NCBI GenBank assembly: GCA_964575225.1
Contig: CAZNQW010000022.1
Coordinates: forward strand, 1 to 27,440
DNA: 27,440 bases
Origin: CAZNQW01 sp964575225
GTDB taxonomy: Bacteria > Chloroflexota > Anaerolineae > JAAYZQ01
Direction of reading: 5' to 3'
The translations under genes were made by a program, and so were the position numbers. The first letter of the stretch is position 1; each line of letters begins with the position of its first letter. The notes under the pieces are model-generated. The model saw nothing but the letters and a program-made list of their open reading frames with translations, had not been told where the DNA came from and searched no databases. Below are positions 15,800-23,685 of the stretch, one piece after another.

Positions 15800-16489
15800 A
15801 TGGAGATCGAGCGTATTGCCGTTCGGGAGACCAATTGCTACCTGCTGCGCGGCCCGCAGGGGTGCACCCTCATCGATCCGGGCCCGCCGGGCGTCGCCGC
15901 CCAGGTGATCGCCGCAGCGACGCAGGCCGGGGTCCGGCCCCAGGAGATCCGGCTAATCCTGGTCACCCACGGGCACCTGGACCATTACGGCGCGGCGGCC
16001 GAGGTCAAGGCCTGGTGTGGCGCGCCGGTAGCGGCCCCTCTGGGCGAGGACGAGTTCAGCCGGAATCGGCGCAACGCCCTGCCGCCTGCGGGGACGCTGC
16101 GCGGCAGCATCGTGCGTTGGCTGTTTTTGCTGCTGTCGCCCCTCATGCCCGTCCGCCCACTGGAAATGGACGTGGCACTGGAACCCGACACGGACCTGGC
16201 GCCCTATGGCATCGACGGTCAGATCGTGTCCATCCCCGGTCATTCGCCCGGCTCCATTGGGCTCATCACCGCCGAGGGAGACGCCTTTGTGGGCGATCTG
16301 TTCGTCAACTATGCCGTACCCAGCGAGCCGTTGTACCTCTCCGACCGGGCGGCCTGGAAGATCAGCAGCGAGAAGATTCGCAGGCTCGAGCCACGCAGGG
16401 TCTACGTCGGGCACGGCGAGCCGTTCCCCAGGGCTCAGTTGGAGAAAATTCGCCCCGCCCGCTATCAATTCCGCTGGTGGGTACGGTAA
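15800..16489 (+). CDS. MBL-fold metallo-hydrolase
   Basis: 229 residues with HGHLDH (57-62, HxHxDH), a His in SIPGHSPGS, the Asp of FVGDLF and a final His in YVGHGEP: a full set of metallo-beta-lactamase-fold ligands. The compact length and GHSPGS context resemble glyoxalase II-like hydrolases. A hydrophobic stretch (about 103-117, RWLFLLLSPLMP) sits between the metal motifs and may line a lipophilic pocket. ATG at 15800 has GAGAGG nine bases upstream. It is the first gene after the promoter at 15750 and is followed 21 bases later by the GDT1-like gene. The substrate is unknown. It is not closely similar to the MBL protein at 3259-4104. Confidence 0.9.
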   Translation: MEIERIAVRETNCYLLRGPQGCTLIDPGPPGVAAQVIAAATQAGVRPQEIRLILVTHGHLDHYGAAAEVKAWCGAPVAAPLGEDEFSRNRRNALPPAGTLRGSIVRWLFLLLSPLMPVRPLEMDVALEPDTDLAPYGIDGQIVSIPGHSPGSIGLITAEGDAFVGDLFVNYAVPSEPLYLSDRAAWKISSEKIRRLEPRRVYVGHGEPFPRAQLEKIRPARYQFRWWVR

Positions 16490-16510
16490 TCTAACGGTAA
16501 GGAGATGCAG

Positions 16511-16789
16511 ATGTCTGATGGATGGAGGGTTCTGCTGAGCACCTTTGCGCTGCTGTTTGTGGCCGAACTGGGCGACAAGACTCAGTTGGCCGTCATCAGC
16601 ATGACAGCCAAGCACAAAATGCCGGTGTGGGTCTTTGCCGGCGCCGCCCTGGCCTTGACGCTGGTGACCCTCATTGGCGTCCTGGGGGGCGAGGTGCTCA
16701 CCCGGTTCATCCCCGAGTTGGTTCTACGCAAAATCGCGGCCGTCCTGTTTGTGGTGATGGGCCTGTTGATGTGGTTCAACAAGTTGTAG
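16511..16789 (+). CDS. GDT1/TMEM165 (UPF0016) family membrane protein, single repeat
   Basis: 92 residues with about three membrane segments and one copy of the family signature ELGDKTQ (19-25), the acidic metal-binding motif of GDT1-type Mn2+/Ca2+ transporters. Most members have two such repeats in one chain (about 190 residues or more); this one has a single repeat, so it must pair with itself or a second half-gene to form a transport path. I chose ATG at 16511 because AAGGAG is six bases upstream; the ATG at 16505 abuts that site. It precedes a ZIP transporter gene, which fits a role in divalent metal balance. Confidence 0.85.
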   Translation: MSDGWRVLLSTFALLFVAELGDKTQLAVISMTAKHKMPVWVFAGAALALTLVTLIGVLGGEVLTRFIPELVLRKIAAVLFVVMGLLMWFNKL

Positions 16790-16862
16790 GGAACAGACCG
16801 CAGTTGGGCAATGGTAGGATGATGGATCGCTTTTTTCACCAGGCAAAGGGGGTAAGCGGCAG

Positions 16863-17684
16863 ATGCAGTTCGACATAACTCAGATGGATCCGGTGTTGCA
16901 AGCGCTGTTGGCCACACTGTTCACCTGGTTCATGACTTCGGCCGGCGCGGCGATGGTCTTTTTCTTTCGCACCATCGACCGTCGGGTGTTCAACGGCATG
17001 CTCGGCTTTGCCGCCGGAGTGATGATTGCCGCCAGCTACTGGTCTCTGTTGGCGCCCGCCATCGAAATGTCGGAGGAAGCGGGAAATTCGAGCTGGATCC
17101 CGGCGACGGCGGGGTTCCTTCTGGGAGGGCTGTTCCTCCTGGTGGTGGACAAGCTGCTGCCCCACCTGCACCCTGGCCATCCCACCGAAGAGGCCGAAGG
17201 GCTGCACACCACCTGGCGACGCAGCGTCTTGCTGGTTCTGGCCATCACACTACACAACTTTCCCGAGGGACTGGCGGTCGGTGTTGCCTTTGGCGCGGCA
17301 GCCGCGGGGCTGCCGGCGGCGACGGTGGGTGGGGCCATCGCCCTGGCCGTCGGCATGGGCATTCAAAATTTCCCAGAAGGGGCCGCCGTATCTGTCCCGC
17401 TGCGCCGAGAGGGACTCTCCCGCTTCAAAAGTTTCTGGTACGGGCAATTGTCGGGAGTGGTAGAGCCGTTCGCCGGCGTGATTGGCGCCCTCTTGGTTCT
17501 TCTCATCAAGCCCATTCTCCCCTATGCCCTGGCCTTTGCCGCAGGGGCGATGATCTATGTCGTCGTCGAAGAGCTGATTCCCGAGTCTCAGGAATCGTGT
17601 CACACATGTCACACCGATGTGGCGACCATCGGCGCCATGGTGGGGTTTGCGGTGATGATGACTCTGGACGTTGCCCTGGGCTAG
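16863..17684 (+). CDS. ZIP family divalent metal transporter
   Basis: 273 residues with about eight membrane segments. Signature motifs of ZIP transporters are present: HNFPEG (131-136) in helix 4, QNFPEG (168-173) in helix 5, and VEELIPE (235-241) later. A cytosolic loop has a His cluster (LPHLHPGH, 99-106) and the last loop a SCHTCH motif (245-250), both plausible metal-sensing sites. The arrangement resembles the GufA/ZupT branch, which imports Zn2+ and other divalent metals. ATG at 16863 follows an AGGGGG stretch by about ten bases. It follows the GDT1-like gene by 73 bases, probably in the same transcript. Confidence 0.93.
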   Translation: MQFDITQMDPVLQALLATLFTWFMTSAGAAMVFFFRTIDRRVFNGMLGFAAGVMIAASYWSLLAPAIEMSEEAGNSSWIPATAGFLLGGLFLLVVDKLLPHLHPGHPTEEAEGLHTTWRRSVLLVLAITLHNFPEGLAVGVAFGAAAAGLPAATVGGAIALAVGMGIQNFPEGAAVSVPLRREGLSRFKSFWYGQLSGVVEPFAGVIGALLVLLIKPILPYALAFAAGAMIYVVVEELIPESQESCHTCHTDVATIGAMVGFAVMMTLDVALG

Positions 17685-17773
17685 ATCGCGCCCGCCTGTG
17701 ATGACGCTTGCAGAACCGGACTGCCAAACCGGATACAATAGGTCCCAAAAGTAGGAACAGAAAGGGACAACCC

Positions 17774-18184
17774 ATGGAAAAGAGTACCAAAACCGAGCGG
17801 GAGTGGCGCGAACAACTCACCCCCGAGCAATACCACGTGATCCGGCAAAAGGGCACTGAGCCGCCCTTTACCGGCGAATATTACCTACTCAAAGACCGGG
17901 GCACCTATCGCTGCGCGGCCTGCGGACAGAAGCTGTTCGATTCCGACGCCAAGTACGAGTCGGGGTCCGGCTGGCCCAGCTTTTGGGCGGCCGTCGACGA
18001 GGGCGCGATCGACACCCACAGGGATCTGAGCCACGGCATGGTGCGGACCGAGATCCGGTGCAGCCAGTGTGGGGGACACCTGGGCCACGTGTTCGAAGAC
18101 GGCCCCCGGCCCACAGGCTTGCGCTACTGCGTCAATTCGGTTTCGCTGCAGTTCGATCCAGATCAGGAACAGACAGAGGAGTAG
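17774..18184 (+). CDS. msrB: Peptide methionine-R-sulfoxide reductase
   Basis: 136 residues, the normal length of stand-alone MsrB. It reduces methionine-R-sulfoxide in oxidised proteins. Two CxxC zinc pairs are present (Cys47/Cys50 in CAAC and Cys96/Cys99 in CSQC), with GSGWPSF (64-70), HLGHVFEDGP (102-111) and the catalytic RYCVNS (Cys119). ATG at 17774 has AAAGGGA upstream; a longer in-frame start at 17708 adds an unlike leader and is rejected. It lies 89 bases after the ZIP gene and 59 before a nitroreductase-like gene, a plausible redox-repair grouping. A TACAAT lies upstream but no well-spaced -35 is seen. Confidence 0.96.
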   Translation: MEKSTKTEREWREQLTPEQYHVIRQKGTEPPFTGEYYLLKDRGTYRCAACGQKLFDSDAKYESGSGWPSFWAAVDEGAIDTHRDLSHGMVRTEIRCSQCGGHLGHVFEDGPRPTGLRYCVNSVSLQFDPDQEQTEE

Positions 18185-18243
18185 GGAGTCTGACCGTCCG
18201 ACAAGCTGCGCGGATCCGGGTTACAAGGCCAAGGAGAGAGGGA

Positions 18244-19008
18244 ATGCCAGAGAATCCAGCCATCGAAGCCATGATGAATCGGGCGTCGATCCGGGCCTTT
18301 ACCGACGAGGACCCCAGCGACAAAGTACTGGGGTCCATCGTCCGCGCCGGGCAGCAGGCGCCCTTTGCCTATCAGCTTGGCAGCCTGCTCCTGTCGCGCA
18401 AGCGGGAGCGAAACCCCTTTGGCGCCCCATTGCTGTTCACCCTCTGTGTGGATGCCCACCGGCACGAGCGGATGATGGCCCGTCGCCACTGGAAAATGGC
18501 CACCAATGACCTGTCGCTTCTGCTGTTCGGCATCCAGGATGCCTCCCTGATGGCCGAAAATATGGTCATCGCTGCTCAAAGTTTGGGGTTGGGCAGTTGC
18601 TTCCTCGGGTCGGCCCCCTATCGCGCGGCCGCCATCATCAAAGAATATCGCCTGCCGCCGCGGGTCTTTCCTCTGGTACATCTGGCAATGGGCTACCCGG
18701 CCGAGAGCCCTCCCCCGCGCCCCCGGTATCCTCTCGAGTTTGCCGTTTTTGAGGTGACCTACCCCGAGCTGGACGATGAGGCGATCGACCGCGCCATGGC
18801 GGTCATGGATGAGGGCTATCTGGCCCAGGACTACTATCGCCAGGCCAATTACATGATCCCCCTGGAGGGCGCCCGCGAGGAAACCTTTACCTTTGACACC
18901 TATGGCTGGACCGAACACATCTCCCGCAAGGCCGGGCTGTGGTTGACCAGTCTGGACGAGATCCTGGAACCCCTGGCCCAATGTGGGTTTCGGGTCACGC
19001 CCGAGTAG
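18244..19008 (+). CDS. Nitroreductase family protein
   Basis: 254 residues. The start (AIEAMMNRASIRAFTDEDPSDKVLGSIVRAGQQAPF) has the FMN-binding Arg/Ser pattern of the nitroreductase fold, followed by AENMVIAAQSLGLGSCFLG (about 103-121) and VHLAMGYPAE (about 149-158). Such proteins are FMN-dependent oxidoreductases using NAD(P)H, acting in the cytoplasm. ATG at 18244 has AAGGAG seven bases upstream. The C-terminal ~80 residues extend beyond the basic fold and contain FDTYGWTEHISRKAG, which resembles the tail seen in larger NfsA-like members. It is probably the last gene of the cluster beginning at 15800. Confidence 0.88.
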   Translation: MPENPAIEAMMNRASIRAFTDEDPSDKVLGSIVRAGQQAPFAYQLGSLLLSRKRERNPFGAPLLFTLCVDAHRHERMMARRHWKMATNDLSLLLFGIQDASLMAENMVIAAQSLGLGSCFLGSAPYRAAAIIKEYRLPPRVFPLVHLAMGYPAESPPPRPRYPLEFAVFEVTYPELDDEAIDRAMAVMDEGYLAQDYYRQANYMIPLEGAREETFTFDTYGWTEHISRKAGLWLTSLDEILEPLAQCGFRVTPE

Positions 19009-19042
19009 GGAGATCGAACGGCTGCCACCGGGCGGCCCAAAC

Positions 19043-19070
19043 TTGTCAATCCCCAGGATGGGGGTAGAAT
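19043..19070 (+). promoter_or_regulatory. Promoter for the permuted phosphoglycerate mutase
   Basis: TTGTCA (19043-19048) and TAGAAT (19065-19070) with a 16-base spacer. The spacer holds a CCCC-AGGAT-GGGG dyad that could be an operator. Confidence 0.6.
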
Positions 19071-19122
19071 GGTCGGCGTCTGACGGCACATTCCCGGAAA
19101 CCGGGGCCGCCGGACGCCGATC
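19071..19122 (+). promoter_or_regulatory. Long hairpin in the 5' leader
   Basis: A nested stem starts at or just before the expected transcription start: GGTCGGCGTC pairs with GACGCCGATC (one G-U), then CGGC with GCCG, then CCCGG-AAA-CCGGG. It has no T-run after it and ends a few bases before the GGGAGGAAGG ribosome site. Likely an mRNA-stabilising or regulatory leader. Confidence 0.55.
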
Positions 19123-19139
19123 TCTTTGGGAGGAAGGAA

Positions 19140-20711
19140 ATGGAACGCCAATACCCCATGGCTCAGGCGGTGCGTGCCGCCTATCGGGCCGGCCAAGAGG
19201 ACGAATCGCTGGAGCCGTTGGTCCGCGTGGACGGCAACGGGCAGCCGGTCGGCTCGATCCAGGATGGCGACTATGTCATCTTTTACGACATCCGCGGCGA
19301 GCGCGAGGTCGAACTCACGTCGGCCTTTATCGACCGTGACTTTGCTCACTTCCGCCGCCCCCCCATGGACGTGGGTTTTGTGACCATGATCGAATACCAC
19401 CCCGATCTGGACGTCCAGGTGGCCTTTCCGCCCCTCAGCCGGCTGGGCGACACCCTGAGCGAGGTCGTCAGCCGGGCCGGGTTGCGCCAGGTCAAAGTCG
19501 TCGAGTCGGAAAAGGCCGTTCACGTCAGCTATTTTCTCAACGGCAAGAATCAGGACCCCCTGCCGGGCGAAGAGCGAGTGGTGATCCCCTCCCCCCGTCC
19601 CGAGACGCACGCCGACATGCCGCCGACGATGAAGGCGGCCGAGGTGGCCGAAGCGGCCATCGCCGCCATGCAGGATCCGGGCAACTCCCTGATTGTCGTC
19701 AACTTGTGCAACGTGGACGTTATCGGCCATATTGAAAACCCCGAAGCAATCCGGATGGCTGTGGAGACGGTGGACGCCCAGGCCGGGCGAATCGTCGAGG
19801 CGGCCCGCCAAGCCGGGGTGACGGCTGTGGTGACGGCCGACCACGGCACCGTCGAACGCTGGTACTATCCCGATGGGGCCATTGACACCGGCCACACCGA
19901 CAGCCCCGTGCCCCTGATCGTGATCGATCCCACGCTGGGCGGGGACGCCCACCTGCATGACCAGGGCGCGCTGACCGACGTGGCGCCGACGGTGTTGCAG
20001 TTGCTGGGCCTGCCCCAACCCATCGCCATGACCGGGCGCAGCCTGCTGGTCTCCCCTCCGCCTGCCGGGGAGCGGCGGGTGCTATTGCTGATCCTGGATG
20101 GCTGGGGCATCGGCGATGGTGGTCGCGGCGATCTCATCGCCCAGGCCCGCACCCCGACGATGGACGGCCTGATAGCTGCCTGGCCCCACACCCAGATCGC
20201 GGCGTCGGGGGCCGCGGTGGGCATGCCGCCCGGCACCGTGGGCAACTCGGAAGCGGGGCACCTGCACATGGGTGCGGGTCGGGTGGTTCCCGCCGACCGG
20301 GTGCGCATCAACCAGGCGCTGGCCGACGGCAGCTTTTACGAGAACGAGGCCTTCGTGTGGGCCATGCAAGGGGCCAAAGAGCGGGGCGCGCGGCTGCACC
20401 TGCTGGGCATCATCTCCTTTTACAGCTCCCACGGTTCCGTCGATCATCTGCTGGCGCTGATGGAAGCGACGCGGCGGCAGGGCGTGTCTGAGGTCTATGT
20501 CCACGGCATGTTGGGGCGGCGGGGCGAGCGACCCGAAAGCGGCGCCCTCTATGTCGAACAGGTGGAGCGGGAAGCCGAGCGACTGGGGCTGGGGCAGGTG
20601 GCAACCATCATCGGCCGCTTTTGGTCCTTGGATCGCGAGGGCCATTGGGACCGCATCGAAAAGACCTACCGGATGCTCGTCGAAGGCCAGGGCCAGCCCG
20701 TGCCGGGATAG
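19140..20711 (+). CDS. Circularly permuted 2,3-BPG-independent phosphoglycerate mutase-like protein
   Basis: 523 residues, about the size of GpmI, but with the halves swapped. Residues 1-300 match the normal C-terminal part: QDGDYVIFYDIRGERE, DVGFVTMIEY, NVDVIGH (Asp193, His197), TADHG (Asp234, His235), TGHTDSPVP (His252) and the normal C-terminus PIAMTGRSL. A short linker (VSPPPAGERR) leads into residues 314-515, which match the normal N-terminus: LLILDGWG (Asp320), GNSEAGH (Ser370), then GRFWSLDREGHWDR and LVEGQG. All metal and phospho-Ser positions are kept. Substrate loops differ: SFYSSHGS instead of SDGGVHSH (the first His is kept), and LGRRGE instead of LDGRDT. ATG at 19140 follows GGGAGGAAGGAA. 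Probably interconverts phosphoglycerates or a related phosphate ester. Confidence 0.9.
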   Translation: MERQYPMAQAVRAAYRAGQEDESLEPLVRVDGNGQPVGSIQDGDYVIFYDIRGEREVELTSAFIDRDFAHFRRPPMDVGFVTMIEYHPDLDVQVAFPPLSRLGDTLSEVVSRAGLRQVKVVESEKAVHVSYFLNGKNQDPLPGEERVVIPSPRPETHADMPPTMKAAEVAEAAIAAMQDPGNSLIVVNLCNVDVIGHIENPEAIRMAVETVDAQAGRIVEAARQAGVTAVVTADHGTVERWYYPDGAIDTGHTDSPVPLIVIDPTLGGDAHLHDQGALTDVAPTVLQLLGLPQPIAMTGRSLLVSPPPAGERRVLLLILDGWGIGDGGRGDLIAQARTPTMDGLIAAWPHTQIAASGAAVGMPPGTVGNSEAGHLHMGAGRVVPADRVRINQALADGSFYENEAFVWAMQGAKERGARLHLLGIISFYSSHGSVDHLLALMEATRRQGVSEVYVHGMLGRRGERPESGALYVEQVEREAERLGLGQVATIIGRFWSLDREGHWDRIEKTYRMLVEGQGQPVPG

Positions 20712-20734
20712 TGCCGTGGGTGCCACACATAGCA

Positions 20735-20772
20735 GGGAGCCGAACCCATGAGCAGGTTCAGCTCCCTTTTTT
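20735..20772 (+). terminator. Intrinsic terminator after the permuted mutase
   Basis: GGGAGC-C-GAACC pairs with GGTTC-A-GCTCCC around an 8-base loop, followed directly by six Ts (20767-20772). It starts 24 bases after the stop codon. Confidence 0.93.
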
Positions 20773-20941
20773 GCAGGATCAACTCTCCCGATATCCCCGT
20801 CTAGTCCGCAACGATACAGGCCCAGCTATCCGCGAGGTGACCCCGCGGCGCAATCAGACCTCCTTGGGGTACAGGTCGGTCCCGGCAGCCCACCCTGGAT
20901 GTCCCTGGGGGCGGGCCCAAGTTCAAGAGAGGGCCTGGGAA

Positions 20942-21139
20942 TCAGGCTTTGCGTTTGAGGACCGGGAGCCCGTTCCGGCTCTCCGATACTTCATAGCCCT
21001 CTGGGACGGCGTCCAAGGCGCCTTCCTTTTCTTCCCGAGCAAAGAAATACAGGGTCTGTTCCTTGCCGCTTTTGAGGGCGCGAGTCGTGCTGTGCAAGAT
21101 ATAGGTATTACCGCGGGAATTTGTGTAACGAAATGCCAT
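20942..21139 (-). CDS. Small conserved-looking protein of unknown function
   Basis: 65 residues, starting MAFRYTNSRGNTYILHS and ending in the basic tail PVLKRKA. The middle (TLYFFAREEKEGALDAVPEGYEV) looks like a compact beta-rich fold. I recall similar small proteins in Chloroflexota, but no function. There is no signal peptide, membrane segment or Cys-zinc motif. ATG at 21139 has AAAGGAGG six bases upstream; upstream GTG and ATG codons lie in or before that site. The promoter (21190-21218) is the closest to consensus in the window, so the gene is probably well expressed. The 169 bases between it and the terminator at 20772 hold nothing I can identify. Confidence 0.8.
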   Translation of the reverse strand: MAFRYTNSRGNTYILHSTTRALKSGKEQTLYFFAREEKEGALDAVPEGYEVSESRNGLPVLKRKA

Positions 21140-21189
21140 CATACACCTCCTTTTTACAGAATCCACCAGATAACACAGAAACCTTGTGT

Positions 21190-21218
21190 TTTATACCATA
21201 TTTCGCACGAAATGTCAA
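21190..21218 (-). promoter_or_regulatory. Near-consensus promoter with palindromic operator
   Basis: On the minus strand, TTGACA (21213-21218) and TATAAA (21190-21195) with a 17-base spacer. The spacer contains the perfect inverted repeat ATTTCG-CA-CGAAAT (21200-21213), and another ATTTCG lies at 21229-21234, suggesting repressor binding. Confidence 0.8.
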
Positions 21219-21239
21219 GTGTGGACGTATTTCGTTCGT

Positions 21240-21456
21240 TGACCTAAAGAGCCGGTCTCCAGGTCGGCCTTGACGCTCGCGCGAGATCGCGTGCAACCTT
21301 CGGTTGCCATCCGCGCATCTGCGGCGGCCTCCCCCTTACCCTGTGCATCCGTGAGGGCAATACCCGAGTGCCAAGGGTCAAGTCCTACACCTCAACCCAG
21401 GCCAAGCCATCTATAGAGCCAGATTCAGCGATTGGGTGAAAATCGATCGGATCTCC
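21240..21456. other. Hairpin-rich intergenic region
   Basis: No coding frame is convincing here. Three local hairpins follow each other: GCCGGTC/GGTCGGC (21251-21268, with G-U pairs), GCAACC/GGTTGC (21293-21307) and CCGC/GCGG (21311-21324), plus the self-complementary CTCGCGCGAG at 21276-21285. It could be a small structured RNA or the 3' region of the gene ending at 21457. No known RNA family was recognised. Confidence 0.3.
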
Positions 21457-23685
21457 CTATGGGGACGAAAGATCGAAAACGCCCAGGGAAAAGTGAGGCC
21501 CCAGATCGCGGCCCTGGGCATCGAACCAGGAGAGGGTTGCTCCAGTGCCGAGATCGTACATGCCCACGATGATTTGATAGGAGCCTTCTGGTGCAGGGCT
21601 GGTAAGCGTCAGGTCGTAGCGCTCGGTGATCAGATCGCCCGGGCGCCAGGCGTCGGTCGGGCATCCCCCCAAGCAGGGCGGACGATCGACTTGCCCGGCC
21701 TTGACGCCCTGGTCATCGACCAGGTGCACGAACACAGTATAGGCCGCATTCACCGGGTCGACGGCACGCCAGGTCAGGGTGACGGACAGGGTGCCTCTAT
21801 GGGGATCCGGAGCGCCGTCCACCTGGGCAGCGACCAGTTCGATCCCCGGCCCCAGTTGGCTGGGGGAGGGCAAAAGAGGGATGGGCAACCGATTCACCGC
21901 AAAATTCTGGGCGTTCTCGGGGAAAAAATCGAGCCGCACCTCGCCCACCTGAAAACGGGCGGGCGCCCCTTCGGGGGCACCGGAGCCGATCACCCAAGTA
22001 GAGGTGCGCTCCACCCGCACATCCGCCGGCGACGACGTCCCCCACACCCATAGGTGGCCATCGTAGGCATCCTGAAAGGCCTCGGTTTTCAGCGAATCGG
22101 TGAGGACCGCCACCTCACCGGGGCGTTCCATGCGGGCCAGGGCCTGGGCCGCCTGGGCCACGTCGCCGGCAGGGGCATAGAGGGGCATCACCCGAACGGC
22201 CATCAGAATCACCATGGCGATCAGCGCCAGGGGCGGACCCGCCCTGAGCCGAGAGGTACGAGTGCGCAGCACGATCCACAGGGTCAGGGCAGAGATCATC
22301 ACCGCCAGGAGGCTCAAAAAGAGGGCCGATCCATTGAGGACCCCGCCACGCAACCAGGCCAGATCCAGGCTTTCGGGGCGCAAGTACCCGATCTGCCGCA
22401 CCAAGGGGCTATGGGTCAGAGTAAATAGGGTATCGGGGTGGTACAGCCCCAAATCGGCAAAGGCATCCTCCAGATAGAGGTTAAAATCGACGGCCACACC
22501 CAAGAGCTGGACAGCGACGCTCGCCACAGCTAGGGCGCCCAATCCGACGGCCCACAGGCGGCGGCGCACCGTGGGATCGCCGGGCCGGAGGGCCGCTTCG
22601 ACGGCAGGGGCCAGGGGCAGAATCGCAAAGGGCAGGATCGTGACCAAAAAGCGCGGTCCCCAACTGTGCCCGGCCCACCACAGGTACCAGGGGGCATAAA
22701 AGGCCACGTTGCTGAGCACCACAGCCGCCGCGAGGAGCGCCTCGGCCCTGTGTCTCCGGTAAAAGATCGGCCAGGCTGCCAGGGCGGCGAAAAAGAGGGG
22801 GTTATACCAAAGCAACCCCTTGCCCGGACTCAAAATCAGGCCGTAGAACCCCTCCAGGAAGGGGGTGGCAAAGCGCTCCTCCGGCAGGTAGCCGGTGATC
22901 AGGGGGTTGCCAAAGCGGATCCAATTATACCAGCCGGTGACGGCAAGGGCCGCCGCCACAGGGATGGCAAACAGCGCCACCGGCTTGAGCCAAGCCCCAG
23001 GGCGCCCCTGCCGCCCCATGTGGCGATAGACGTACACCAGGAGCAAAATCCCCAGAAAGGGGGCCACGATGGCGTTGTTGAGCCGCGAGAGCAAGGCCAC
23101 CCCCAGGCCCATTCCCGCCCACAGGGCGCTGGCCCCGTCCTGTCGATCGCGGAAGCGCAGCAGAAAATAAGCGCACTGCATGAGCCCCAGGCCGGCCAGC
23201 GATTCGCTAAAGAAATAGCGGGCGTAGGGCCAGGCCATGGTGCCCAGGGCAAAGGCCAGGGCCACGCCCAAAGCGACGCCGATCCGGTAGTGGAGCCTCC
23301 GCAAAAAGAGATAGACCAGGACGCAGGTCAGCGCGGTAACGATGGCGTTGGTCAACAGGGCGGCCTGGACGTTGCCCACCTGTTCCGAGTGCAGGGCCAG
23401 CCAGGTGGCGGGTAGGGCAGCCAGCGTCATGCCGATGCCTTTACGGGAATAGAGATGCCCATCGGGCCCGAAGGAGCCCTGCTGCTCGCCCATCCAACGC
23501 AACAGCTCGATATCCCATTGGCCGCGGCGGGCCAGGCTGTCGGTGGCCACCAGCATTGACAGTTCGTCGCTGGAGTGATAGACGCCGCTGAAGGTCAGCA
23601 GGTAAAAGCTGAACACCAACGCCGCCAGGGCGACGGCGATCAAGCGATCCCGGTTCACGGCAATCCGGCGCTCTCTAGCGACCAC
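21457..23685 (-). CDS. GT-C type membrane glycosyltransferase-like protein with C-terminal beta domain
   Basis: 742 residues. After a short basic N-terminus come about a dozen hydrophobic segments (about 13 to 500). An acidic motif in the first outer loop (YHSSDELSML, Asp40-Glu41) matches the catalytic-loop position of GT-C/PMT-like enzymes that use lipid-linked sugars. Residues from about 600 on form a soluble, probably extracytoplasmic beta-sandwich (SVTLTWRAVDPVNAAYTVFVHLVD, PEGSYQIIVGMYD), a module I associate with membrane glycosyltransferases of this kind. GTG at 23685 overlaps the upstream GT gene by 11 bases, so both are in one operon. Donor and acceptor are unknown. Confidence 0.8.
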   Translation of the reverse strand: MVARERRIAVNRDRLIAVALAALVFSFYLLTFSGVYHSSDELSMLVATDSLARRGQWDIELLRWMGEQQGSFGPDGHLYSRKGIGMTLAALPATWLALHSEQVGNVQAALLTNAIVTALTCVLVYLFLRRLHYRIGVALGVALAFALGTMAWPYARYFFSESLAGLGLMQCAYFLLRFRDRQDGASALWAGMGLGVALLSRLNNAIVAPFLGILLLVYVYRHMGRQGRPGAWLKPVALFAIPVAAALAVTGWYNWIRFGNPLITGYLPEERFATPFLEGFYGLILSPGKGLLWYNPLFFAALAAWPIFYRRHRAEALLAAAVVLSNVAFYAPWYLWWAGHSWGPRFLVTILPFAILPLAPAVEAALRPGDPTVRRRLWAVGLGALAVASVAVQLLGVAVDFNLYLEDAFADLGLYHPDTLFTLTHSPLVRQIGYLRPESLDLAWLRGGVLNGSALFLSLLAVMISALTLWIVLRTRTSRLRAGPPLALIAMVILMAVRVMPLYAPAGDVAQAAQALARMERPGEVAVLTDSLKTEAFQDAYDGHLWVWGTSSPADVRVERTSTWVIGSGAPEGAPARFQVGEVRLDFFPENAQNFAVNRLPIPLLPSPSQLGPGIELVAAQVDGAPDPHRGTLSVTLTWRAVDPVNAAYTVFVHLVDDQGVKAGQVDRPPCLGGCPTDAWRPGDLITERYDLTLTSPAPEGSYQIIVGMYDLGTGATLSWFDAQGRDLGPHFSLGVFDLSSP

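Noticed and set aside
14499..15908. 469-codon plus-strand frame across the radical SAM gene
   Set aside because: The antisense strand carries the CxxxCxxC and GGEP motifs; this frame has none and runs through two promoters.
17708..17746. TTGCAG and TACAAT upstream of msrB as a promoter
   Set aside because: The spacer is about 20 bases, too long for a typical sigma-70 promoter; msrB may be read from upstream.
21366..21374. GAGTGCCAA, resembling half of a CIRCE (HrcA) operator
   Set aside because: The matching half-site nine bases away is absent and no heat-shock gene is adjacent.
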